Shown: one piece after another, positions 1 to 8,920 of the stretch | Numbering within the stretch: the stretch's first letter is position 1 | Layout: each line of letters opens with the position of its first letter | Assembly: GCF_024362695.1 (NCBI RefSeq) | Contig: NW_026063247.1 | Location: 310,001 to 374,000 of the forward strand | Origin: Pectinophora gossypiella | Lineage: Eukaryota; Arthropoda; Insecta; Lepidoptera; Gelechiidae | DNA: 64,000 nt | Reading direction: 5' to 3' | Translations under genes and position numbers: made by a program | The notes under the pieces: generated by a model | Seen by the model: only the letters and a program-made list of their open reading frames with translations | Told to the model about the DNA's origin: nothing | Databases searched by the model: none

Positions 1-3000
1 TGGTTAAGTCGCCTACAAGCTCGAGATGAATGGATTTGGTAGTGAAGCAAACGAATATAGCGATGTATACTTTCTCGGTTTTACTTCCGCGACCTTTTCT
101 ACTTAACGCTGTTATAGGACCTGCATAGTCCATTCCAGAAGTCTGGAAAGGATACCCTGGATGGAGGCGTCGCTCTGGGAGATTGCCCATAATCGGAGTA
201 ACAGTTTGCGCGTTTAAGCGAAAGCACCGTAAACACTTGTGCACAACGTGCTTTGCTAAGTTACGACCACCGATAGGCCACAAATGTTCTCGTATTGAAC
301 ACAGAAGTAACTGAGGTCCTGCGTGCAATAGACGGAGATGTTCTTGTTCAGAAATCAGCCTAGTCAATGGATGTTTAGACGAAAGCAAGACGGGATGCTT
401 CTTGGAATAACTGAAATTTCCATGTTTTATACGGCCTCCTACTCTAATCACTCCAGTATCATCAACAAATGGACTTAAAGACAGAAGCCTATTCTTGCGT
501 GGCAGCAGTTGACCATTAGTTAATAATTTAGATTCCTCCTTAAAGGTTTCTTCTTGTGATAGTTTAAGTAAAGTATTGTATGCATTTTGCCTCTCTGTAT
601 GTGTAATGAAACCCTTATTTGCATTTTTGGAATCTTTGCAATTAGAAATAAACCGTAAGACGTAGACCATAGTATTAGTTAGTTTTCTTAGTTGAGAAAA
701 ACGCGAAAATGGAAATAACTCATTAGATTCTTGTGAGCAAGCGACATTAGCTACAACTTCTGGAAGATCAGATTCGACATAATCAAAAGATTTATTTGGC
801 CATGAGTTTTCAGAGAGTGTTAGAAACTGGGGACCGTTCCACCATAAAGTCATTTTGTTGGTGTCTAAAGTAGTGACACCTCTACTTAATAGGTCTGCAG
901 GATTACATGCAGTAGGCACGTGCCGCCAAGTATGGTTTTCGGTCAATTCTTGTATACTAGACACTCTATTTTTAACATATTGCTTCAACTTGTTTGGTGG
1001 CGTCTTTAACCAGCCTATGACAACGGAAGAATCCGTCCATAAGAAGCATGTTTTAACGTTTATACGTGTGGACATCAAAACTTTCGTTAGAAGCCTTGAA
1101 GCAGCAGCAGCTCCACATAGTTCAAGACGCGGTATTGTATTCGCTTTCAAAGGCGCCACTCTACTCTTTGCACACAGCAAATGAACCGTAACATTACCTT
1201 CTGTGTCTTCAGATCTAACATAGACACAGGCACCGTAAGCGTCCTTTGATGCGTCACTGAAGACATGCAACTGAATGTTTGTAGGAGAATCACAAACCAC
1301 GTGTCTCGGAATGCTAATTTGACTGACAAGGGACAAGCTACTAACGAATTTTGACCACAAATTATAGATTTCTCGAGGCAATGGGTCATCCCATTGTAAT
1401 TTATGAAGCCAAAGCTTTTGAAGAAGAACTTTTCCAATGATAATAAAGATGCTAAGAAGGCCTAAGGGATCGAATACTTGTGAGATCGTCGATAAAATGA
1501 CTCTTTTTGTAATCTTAGCAGATTGATTCTCATTAACTGTGAATTGTAACTGGTCATCAGGAAGCGACCACTTCAAACCAAGTGCACTCGACTGCTGATG
1601 TTCATTCAAATCGACTACAGAACGAGCGTCTGAGGATTCAGAAGAATTGCAAGCAGGTAAGTTTGATCTAAACTTTCGTAGGTTGAAGCATCCTGATGCT
1701 AGCACGTCTGTTACTTGTGACTTAATACTTGTAAGACCTTCAGCAGTTGCGTCCCCTGTGAGCAAATCGTCCACATAGAAGTCTTCGTTGATAATCTGAC
1801 GTATTTGCTCATTCTTGCACTCGTCGGCTAATTGCTTTAGACATCGAACCGAGAGAAAGGGTGCAGACACAGTGCCGTAAGTCACTGTATTTAACGTGTA
1901 TACTTCTAGTGGTTTTGACGGATCATCACGCCAAATAATTTGCTGCAAATGACGTTGATTCTTGTGGATTAACACCTGCCTATACATCTTCTCGATGTCT
2001 CCTGCCAAAACATAGCGATGCTGCCGAAATCTTAAAAGTATGGAGAGCAAATCACTCTGTATCGTCGGCCCTACCATCTGAATATCATTCAGTGATAGTC
2101 CGGAAGTAGTGGACGCACTTGCATTAAAGACAGCGCGCAATTTAGTAGTGGTGCTCTGTTCGCGCACGCCATGGTGTGGCAGAAAATATGAATTCTTGGG
2201 CGGTTTGTTGATGTAACCTTTAGTCATATGCCCTAAATCGCCATATTCTTTCATGAAATCTTTGTACATGGCCTTCAGTTTTTCTTGTTTTTGAAACCTC
2301 CTCTCCAAAGAAAGAAAACAATTCTTTGCTCTCTCGTAAGAGTCACCCAGTACAGTTTCTGGCATCTTAAGGGGAATTGCCACCGAAAACCGTCCATCAT
2401 CTTCACGAACAACGTTGTGGGCGAAGTGCTCTTCACAAGAGGTTTCCTCTTTGGAGTAAACTGGCTTGTGAGGTTCTGGTATTTCTTCGATAGCCCAAAA
2501 TTTACTCAGTTGTTCTTGTATTGTATCGAATTGGCTTAGATTGCACCATACTTGTGTGTTACGAGGATTTCCAGTGGGACCGGAGACTATGTACCCCAGT
2601 TTAGTTTCTTGTAATACTGGATAATTCTTGTTCACTCGTACCTGATTCGTGCCAAGCAGATCCCAGAAAATGTCTGCGCCAAGGAGCAAGTCTAGACTTG
2701 ACGGATTATAGAACTCAGGATCTGCCAGCGTAATGTTTGACGGGATGTTTAGTGCAGTCACATCTACGACCTTAGTCGAGGATGTCGTTATACTTGGCAA
2801 CACTAAAAACGTAACGTTTGTTTGATATGAATTGAGCCTGGACTGTATTATTGTATCGCACTTCTTTGTAATCGAAGAGACTGCATTGTTAATGCCTGCA
2901 ACGGTGAAATTTATATCTTGTGATTTCAAGGACAGTTTGGACAGTAACGACTCGGTCATAAACGAAGCCTGACTACCTGAGTCGAGAACTGCTCTCACTT

Positions 3001-4366
3001 CGTGAGTTTTATCTTGGCTATCCTTGATCTTCACAATTGCAGTGGCGAGTAACACTTGACCACCTTGATTATTGACAGAGAGTGCGGTGGTTGTCGCCTG
3101 AGCAGCCTCAGTTTCTTCTCGGTGCAACAGAGAATTATGTTTCTGTTTGCATTTTCTACACGGACCTAGCCGGCATACACGCTTGTTGTGTCCGGATCTG
3201 AGACAGTTTATGCACAGCTTCCTATCGAACACGAACTGTTCTCTTTCATTTAGAGGCGTCTGTGTAAACTTGTCACATCTATACAGCGGATGTTCTTTCT
3301 TGCAGAACGGACAAAGGTAAGTTTTATTTTGTGTTATTTCTGTAGTAGCGGCTAGAGCTTTAATATTTTTGCTTGTATTTGATGTATTTTGTGGTTTGCT
3401 TGTACTCAACTCGATAGTTTCTAAAAGATCAGCCCGGTTTTTTAAGAATTTAGAAAATACTTTGAATGAAATTTGCTTGTATTTAATCTTGTATTCCTCC
3501 CATTCCCGCAGCGTACGAGGGTCCAATTTAGATGAAACGATATATATTATTAGCGTATCCCACGAGCTTATAGGCTCACCTAATATTTGTAGTGCCCGCA
3601 GATTTTTGTAGTATGCATCTAGAAGTCTACGAATACAATCAGAGGATTCCTTTTTAACAGGTTCTTCGGTAAAAATGGCTTTGACGTGATTTTGGATAAG
3701 TATCCGCGTATTGTCGTACCTTTCGCACAAGGAACTCCATGCAACGGTATAGTTCGACGCCGAGAACTCAAGAGCACGTATGACCAGGGCAGCGCTTCCA
3801 TCAAGAGAGGCTCGCAAGTAGTGGAACTTCTGGATACTGCTTATAGACGTGTTGCTATGAATGAGCGAAACGAAGGTGTCGCGGAACTCGAGCCAGTTTG
3901 AATATTCACCGGAGAATTTAGGTATTTGTATGGTAGGTAACTTCACCCCTTTTAAAGAACAACTCGTTTCCTTCACTGTATTATCCTCCTCATGTTCACT
4001 AGAAGCTAAAGAAGCATTGCATGTACTTTCTTTCTTGTCAGACTTATGCGACGGTGTTTTCTTAAATGAGCGGTATAATGCTTGCGCTCTGGCTACATTT
4101 CGATAATATTGAGATTCAAAATCAGATCTTTGTGCCTGCTGTACTTCACATGCTTCTTCACCCTCTGTTAAACTTTCTATATTCGACTGAATGTTTTCAA
4201 ATTCCGAAAAGTTTTCATCAATTTTTGTAATACGCAATTTTAGTTCTAGAGCTTGGACCTCATTACAACTACTAACACTTTCAAAGGTATGTAAATATTT
4301 CTCAAAGTTTGTAAGACGACTTTTACACACTCCTCTCCTCTTAATTAATTCTGACAATTCACTCAT
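1..4366 (-). CDS. BEL/Pao LTR retrotransposon gag-pol polyprotein, cut by window edge
   Basis: I read this minus-strand frame codon by codon from the ATG at 4366 to base 2 and found no stop: 1,455 codons, open at the left edge. Order of domains: N-terminal gag-like region typical of Pao elements (about residues 1-300), cysteine-rich knuckles (one reads CINCLRSGHNKRVC, near residue 390), aspartic protease with a DSG motif near 460, reverse transcriptase with YVDD near 862, RNase H (FSDAS near 1035, WTDSS near 1110), integrase HHCC zinc finger near 1350-1385, and the first catalytic Asp in a DYAGP context near 1414. The remaining integrase acidic residues lie outside the window. Known for the family: replication through an RNA intermediate in cytoplasmic particles. 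An unbroken frame of this length suggests a young copy. LTRs are not visible, so autonomy cannot be judged. Confidence 0.93.
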   Translation of the reverse strand, partial: MSELSELIKRRGVCKSRLTNFEKYLHTFESVSSCNEVQALELKLRITKIDENFSEFENIQSNIESLTEGEEACEVQQAQRSDFESQYYRNVARAQALYRSFKKTPSHKSDKKESTCNASLASSEHEEDNTVKETSCSLKGVKLPTIQIPKFSGEYSNWLEFRDTFVSLIHSNTSISSIQKFHYLRASLDGSAALVIRALEFSASNYTVAWSSLCERYDNTRILIQNHVKAIFTEEPVKKESSDCIRRLLDAYYKNLRALQILGEPISSWDTLIIYIVSSKLDPRTLREWEEYKIKYKQISFKVFSKFLKNRADLLETIELSTSKPQNTSNTSKNIKALAATTEITQNKTYLCPFCKKEHPLYRCDKFTQTPLNEREQFVFDRKLCINCLRSGHNKRVCRLGPCRKCKQKHNSLLHREETEAAQATTTALSVNNQGGQVLLATAIVKIKDSQDKTHEVRAVLDSGSQASFMTESLLSKLSLKSQDINFTVAGINNAVSSITKKCDTIIQSRLNSYQTNVTFLVLPSITTSSTKVVDVTALNIPSNITLADPEFYNPSSLDLLLGADIFWDLLGTNQVRVNKNYPVLQETKLGYIVSGPTGNPRNTQVWCNLSQFDTIQEQLSKFWAIEEIPEPHKPVYSKEETSCEEHFAHNVVREDDGRFSVAIPLKMPETVLGDSYERAKNCFLSLERRFQKQEKLKAMYKDFMKEYGDLGHMTKGYINKPPKNSYFLPHHGVREQSTTTKLRAVFNASASTTSGLSLNDIQMVGPTIQSDLLSILLRFRQHRYVLAGDIEKMYRQVLIHKNQRHLQQIIWRDDPSKPLEVYTLNTVTYGTVSAPFLSVRCLKQLADECKNEQIRQIINEDFYVDDLLTGDATAEGLTSIKSQVTDVLASGCFNLRKFRSNLPACNSSESSDARSVVDLNEHQQSSALGLKWSLPDDQLQFTVNENQSAKITKRVILSTISQVFDPLGLLSIFIIIGKVLLQKLWLHKLQWDDPLPREIYNLWSKFVSSLSLVSQISIPRHVVCDSPTNIQLHVFSDASKDAYGACVYVRSEDTEGNVTVHLLCAKSRVAPLKANTIPRLELCGAAAASRLLTKVLMSTRINVKTCFLWTDSSVVIGWLKTPPNKLKQYVKNRVSSIQELTENHTWRHVPTACNPADLLSRGVTTLDTNKMTLWWNGPQFLTLSENSWPNKSFDYVESDLPEVVANVACSQESNELFPFSRFSQLRKLTNTMVYVLRFISNCKDSKNANKGFITHTERQNAYNTLLKLSQEETFKEESKLLTNGQLLPRKNRLLSLSPFVDDTGVIRVGGRIKHGNFSYSKKHPVLLSSKHPLTRLISEQEHLRLLHAGPQLLLCSIREHLWPIGGRNLAKHVVHKCLRCFRLNAQTVTPIMGNLPERRLHPGYPFQTSGMDYAGPITALSRKGRGSKTEKVYIAIFVCFTTKSIHLELVGDLT

Positions 4367-4605
4367 TTTAGTTTATTTACTTAATTTACTTATATATTTA
4401 TTACCTATTCTTATTTTTTGTAAACTTGTTTATTACTGATTCTTAGAAATGTGCTTCTTAATTTATTTAATTAGAACAATTCTTAATCACACAATACTAA
4501 ACCATCCAATGCCTATTAGTTCCCAGTAATGTTTAAAGAACTTGTTTTGCACACTACCATAGATACTAAACTCTGACTATAATATTTTATTTTTTATAAC
4601 TATTA
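4367..4605. other. AT-rich leader upstream of the BEL/Pao frame
   Basis: This 239-bp AT-rich stretch lies between the BEL/Pao start codon and the end of a Helitron. It may be the untranslated leader or part of a 5' LTR. I could not find a convincing LTR end or primer-binding site, and it contains no Gypsy1 coding sequence. Confidence 0.4.
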
Positions 4606-6375
4606 CTAGCTGGTACCCGCGACTTCGTCTGCGTACTTTTAATTTGAATATTAAGGATTATATAAAAGGAACGGTATAGCATGTGATTAAAAGAGAGTAA
4701 GTAGGTATATTTAAAAAAAAATAAAAAATATCTGTTTACAGTCGTTATAAAGTACCTATGTATTCCATTGAGTGGCAGAAATTACCTAGGAATATTTATC
4801 GGTCCCTTATGTCCAAGACACTTACAGGGGTCAGCGTCACGTTGTGTACAAAAATATTTTAAAATGACCTAATTTAAAACTTTTTTGTACACAACGTTTG
4901 CTATTTTGTTATTATTTGTTAAAATGTAGAAATTGTTTGGACTCGACACTCGCGAGCAGGCCACGTATATGTCGTGGCCAGATCATAGAATTGACCATTT
5001 CATGAAATGATCGACCATTTCATGAAATGGTCGTATTTCATAAAATGGCCAACTTCAACTGACCATATCGTTTAAACGTTAGCGTTTAATGATATTTCCA
5101 TCCACGTTTGGCCATATCATTAATGTAGGGTGTCCATGATAAGTGTTGTAATAAAAACGCGAAATAAGGTAGGAAATAATGTATTACTCTAGTACAAAGT
5201 ACAAAAATGTTTAAAAGTCAAATAAAAATTAAAAAGTCATTTTCGATTAACGGAGTGTTGATGTAGTTGACATATACGCCGTAACTGCATCTCGCTTTGA
5301 AGTCGTCGTCATATTTTTTGACACTATTTCATGCCATTGGTCATCATTCAGTATACTTTTCGTGTGTAAGATAAACATACTGGCGGCGTAGGGGTGGCCC
5401 AAGGGCCACCCCCGCCGCACCCTAACCTACCGTTATGCCTTGTAAAAATTATAAAAAAAAGGATTATGATAATTTAAATTATGACAAAAACATTTATGCG
5501 TTTTAATAGAATCCCGTTTCAAGTAGTTAATGCCATCTGCGGCAAATCTACAATAAGTCACGTCAAAAAAAGAAACTTTACGGACAGTAGGATCGTCTAT
5601 ATTTTTCTTTTTTTAAATTAATATCTCTTCATTCGCAGTTCTAATTATATCATATTTTGAAATCCAATAATAGTCCATTGATTTACGTAGCGTGGTCACT
5701 CGACCTTCATTATTTGCCATATAACCTAAAAATAAAAATAAAGTTGCTGTTTACTGTTAATACGAGTTTTTCTTTTCACCTTAGTGTCAAAACATTGCTT
5801 CAATGCACTTTTATCTTGTATTTGCTCATTATTATTCGCGTTCACACAAGAATAATTATTGTCCGCCGCCATTATGCAAAACATAAACAAAGCGACACCA
5901 GCGCCACTACCGGTGGATAATGTTACTATTTTACGATATGATCGCTAAAGTTTGGCCATATCATGAAGTAATCATGCATTTAGTTGGTCATATCGTTAAA
6001 CGTTTTGTGTTCATTGATCTGGCCAAACCACATCATGATGTGGCCAACGAATGTTGTTCTATTTCATGAAATACGACCATTTCATGAAATGGTAGTACGA
6101 TGACGTGATCAATTTGATCGTACAACCGTTTTTAGATAACCAACTATTACCTTACTAAATTTCATTAAAATCCGTTCAGCCGTTTAGACGTGAAAGAGCA
6201 AAAGTCCCAACAAAAATGACTACAAATCACTAAATCAATTTAGTTATCTGCCAACTGCCTACCCCCTAAGAACGATGGCGTGATTATTTATAGCCTATGA
6301 CCATTTCTAGGTTATCATCTATCACCATACCAAATTTCATCAAAATCCGTTGAGCCGTTTAGGCGTGAAAGAGTA

Positions 6376-6408
<33 letters not shown>

Positions 6409-6439
6409 GTTACTTTCGCATTTATAATATTAGTATGGA
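4606..6439 (-). mobile_element. Non-autonomous Helitron, family A, internally deleted, carrying element Z
   Basis: Read on the minus strand it starts TCCATACTAATATTATAAA, has a (GTCT)n tract, and ends with a GC hairpin (CGCAGACGAAGTCGCG) followed by GGTACCAGCTAG. The flanks are A and T with no target duplication, the standard Helitron insertion site. There is no Rep/helicase ORF. It is near-identical to the two ends of the large copy at 38692-45071 but lacks about 1.9 kb of it (equivalent to roughly 39050-40975). It carries most of the palindromic TIR element Z. It ends exactly where Gypsy1 coding sequence begins, while its other flank is not Gypsy sequence. Confidence 0.8.
5613..5872 (-). 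pseudogene. Two tiny ORFs of element Z, possible transposase N-terminal stub
   Basis: On the minus strand a 48-codon ORF begins at 5872 (MAADNNYS...) and stops at 5726. A 35-codon ORF in another frame runs 5720-5613 (MANNEGRV... ending EEILI) and contains a DYYWISKYDII motif. Both recur at 41199-41354 and 41360-44064, with a 9-bp in-frame length difference in the first. The second motif resembles, from memory, the region before the integrase domain in KRAB-A-domain-2-like/Ginger-type proteins. The 29 bases between the frames start GTAAAC and end TTTAG, which would keep phase but is too short for a normal insect intron. Function is unproven. Confidence 0.3.
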
Positions 6440-6770
6440 TAGCAAAAGCGACTGGTCTAGTCCTGTGCTACTTGTACTTAAAAAATTAGATTCGTCAGGT
6501 GAGAAAAAGTGGCGATTAGTTATTGACTATCGAAAACTCAACAATTGTATAGAAGATGATAAATATCCATTCCCTGATATAAGTGAAATTTTGGAATCAT
6601 TAAATGGCAGCGTTTATATCACACATTTAGATTTACATCAAGGCTATTATAACATTCAATTAAATAAAGACAGTAGAAAATTAACAGCATTCTGTTCAGG
6701 CCAATACCAAATGACCAGAATGCCTATGGGTTTGAAAACAAGTCCAAGTTCATTTTCGCGTATGATAAAT
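6440..6770 (+). pseudogene. Gypsy1 reverse transcriptase, N-terminal piece (fragment 1 of 4)
   Basis: The frame encodes the start of a Ty3/Gypsy RT: WSSPVLLV, the RLVIDYRKLN block, LDLHQGYYNI with the first catalytic Asp, and the GLKTSPSSF block. It is cut after 6770 by a 4.4-kb insertion. The next RT block (YLDD) is found at 11208-11395. Gag, protease and the 5' LTR are missing: coding sequence begins abruptly at the Helitron end at 6439. The first two codons of the open frame from 6435 come from the Helitron. Confidence 0.9.
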
Positions 6771-7199
6771 GAAATTTTCTTAAAATGCATAAATGTTTTT
6801 GTCATAATTTTAATTATCATAATCCTTTTCGCATAACGTTTTTAAGCATAATAGTACTTTCCCATAATAACATCTAGGAATACTGGTTTGTTAGGTATAA
6901 CTTATTTTTGGACTAATATTTGTTGGTATAAATTTGATTCGTATATAAATAGGTATCCATAATTATTTTTTAGAATAATAGTGTTTTGTCATAATTTTTA
7001 CAAGGCATAACAGTAGGTTAGGGTTCGGCGGGGGTGGCCCTTGGGCCACCCCTACGCCGCCAGCATGTTTATCTTACACACGAAAAGTATGCTGAATGAT
7101 GACTAACAGCATGAAATAGAGTCAAAAAATATAAAACGTCATAATCATGAACCAAATGCAGCCAAGGAAAAAGTAAGTTTCGGAAATGTTCAAAGTTGT

Positions 7200-8722
7200 G
7201 CCAAAACTTTTCTTATTTTTTTTTTTTTTTATTTATTTATTCATTCATTACAAAAGATATTATAAAATTCTTACATTACGACACTGAAACCCATAATGGG
7301 TTTAAGATGTGTCAAATTCACGTCAGGCAGTACAGGTATAAATTAACCCTTAACACAATAAATTTAAGGTTGAAAAAGTAATATAGGTACAATACGAATG
7401 TATCCGCGGGTAGTAACTCGGTAATCAATTAACAAAATATAGTTGGACGGTCGGACCGGTATATTGGTAGGCACAGGCGAGTGCAAGTGAGTTTTACATT
7501 CGCCTGTCCTTTACATAGTGCTTTGGTGATAAGACATACAGGAGGCTCCTTCTTTGAGAAAAGATTTTATTTTATTATTAAATTTTGCAGTACCGAATTG
7601 TGTTCTTATATTATGAGGTAGTTTATTTAGCAATTTAGGTAAGATAATTTTGGCAGTCCTTGTTCCGTAGTAGTTGGTGCAGGTAGGAACAATGTATTTT
7701 TGTGCAGTCATAGCGCGGGTGGTTATCCTATGGGATATTTTATTCAGATGAACGTTACTGGCAGAGTTGTTATTATATTGTTTTAACAGTGTTAATTCAA
7801 ATTGTTCCGTTATTGGTAAAGTGTTGAAATGATGAAAAAGTTTATCGGGATTATTTTTATATTTATTTAAAAGACTCAATGGTGAAATAGTTTTAAGTAT
7901 GCGCAACTGAATTTTGTAAATGTCGTTTAAATAGGTCGGGAATGTTCTGCCGTATGTGCTAAGTCCATATGTTACCACCGAGTCAACCATTGATTTATAC
8001 ATGAGTATCAGCGTAGAGGTAGGCATGCGGTGTTTCAGGATTCTAAACTTGGAGTAAAGTGACCTTAACCTAGTACATACTACGTCAACGTGTTTTCTCC
8101 AATTAAATTTATGGTCCACTACCACACCTACATATTTACAATCTGATACTAATGCTATGGGAGGACAGCTACAATTGGATATGGGGTTATGTAGACACAA
8201 ATGTGAATGAGCAACTATCTTAGGTTTAACTTGGGATTTGTTATGTGCAGAATGGATATGCAGCAAGTTAGTTTTGCCTGAATTCAGTATTAGGCCCATA
8301 TCATGGGACCACTTGCTCACATTATCAAAGTCCTGTTGCAGGCATCGTTGAGCTTCCTTTATATCTACATGAGCAGAAACAATGGCAGTGTCGTCTGCAA
8401 ATTGGTACATAGTGCAACTTTTAATCATTTTGGCCATGTTGTTTACGTAGATTATGTACTCAATCGGCCCCAAAACAGAACCCTGTGCTGTCCCATATTT
8501 CACATCCATTCTAGCACTCTCAGCGTCACCTATTTTAACGAAAGTCTGCCTATTCCTATGGTAGTCCTGTAACAAGTTTAGTAGAGGTCCCCTGATTCCA
8601 CATTGCTGCATTTGACTGTAAAGTGTTTGGTGCAAAAGCGTATCGAACGCTTTGCTATAATCAATAAAGCTTACCAAAATGTGTTTTTTGTTATTTAGAT
8701 GCTCATTGATCTCATCGCTAAA
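7200..8722 (-). mobile_element. 5'-truncated CR1-like LINE fragment with 3' UTR and poly(A)
   Basis: This minus-strand retroposon ends at a poly(A) tract (poly-T at about 7208-7226 on the plus strand) preceded by roughly 290 bp of 3' UTR. Its coding part starts abruptly at about 8722. It is inserted in the TIR element M. The encoded RT is of the same type as the LINEs at 11396-26343 and 52556-61035 but clearly diverged from both. Confidence 0.8.
7511..8722 (-). pseudogene. CR1-like LINE ORF2, reverse transcriptase C-terminal part
   Basis: The open frame carries RT motifs FIDYSKAFDTL (first catalytic Asp), GTAQGSVLGP, and YQFADDT (the catalytic Asp pair), then a long C-terminal region ending KEGASCMSYHQSTM. 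Endonuclease and the RT fingers are missing because of 5' truncation, as is usual for target-primed reverse transcription. The frame is intact from about 8722 to its stop at 7511 but has no natural start codon. Confidence 0.85.
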
Positions 8723-8726
8723 TAAT

Positions 8727-8768
8727 TAATATTCGGAGTATAGTGTTTAATATTCGGAGTATAGTGTT
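8727..8768. repeat. Two tandem 21-bp repeats
   Basis: Two exact head-to-tail copies of TAATATTCGGAGTATAGTGTT lie directly beside the truncated 5' end of the LINE fragment, within sequence rich in ATTATGCTTATAA-like motifs that belongs to element M. Confidence 0.9.
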
Positions 8769-8920
8769 TATGCTTATAATAATTATGCTTATATATCATT
8801 ATTGTCATTAAATATTATGCTTATAGTAGTTATGAGTTTCAAAATTATGCTTATAAAGTTATGACAAATTAATACTATGCGTAACTAATAATAGGAGAAG
8901 TAACATTATGCCATGGTAAA

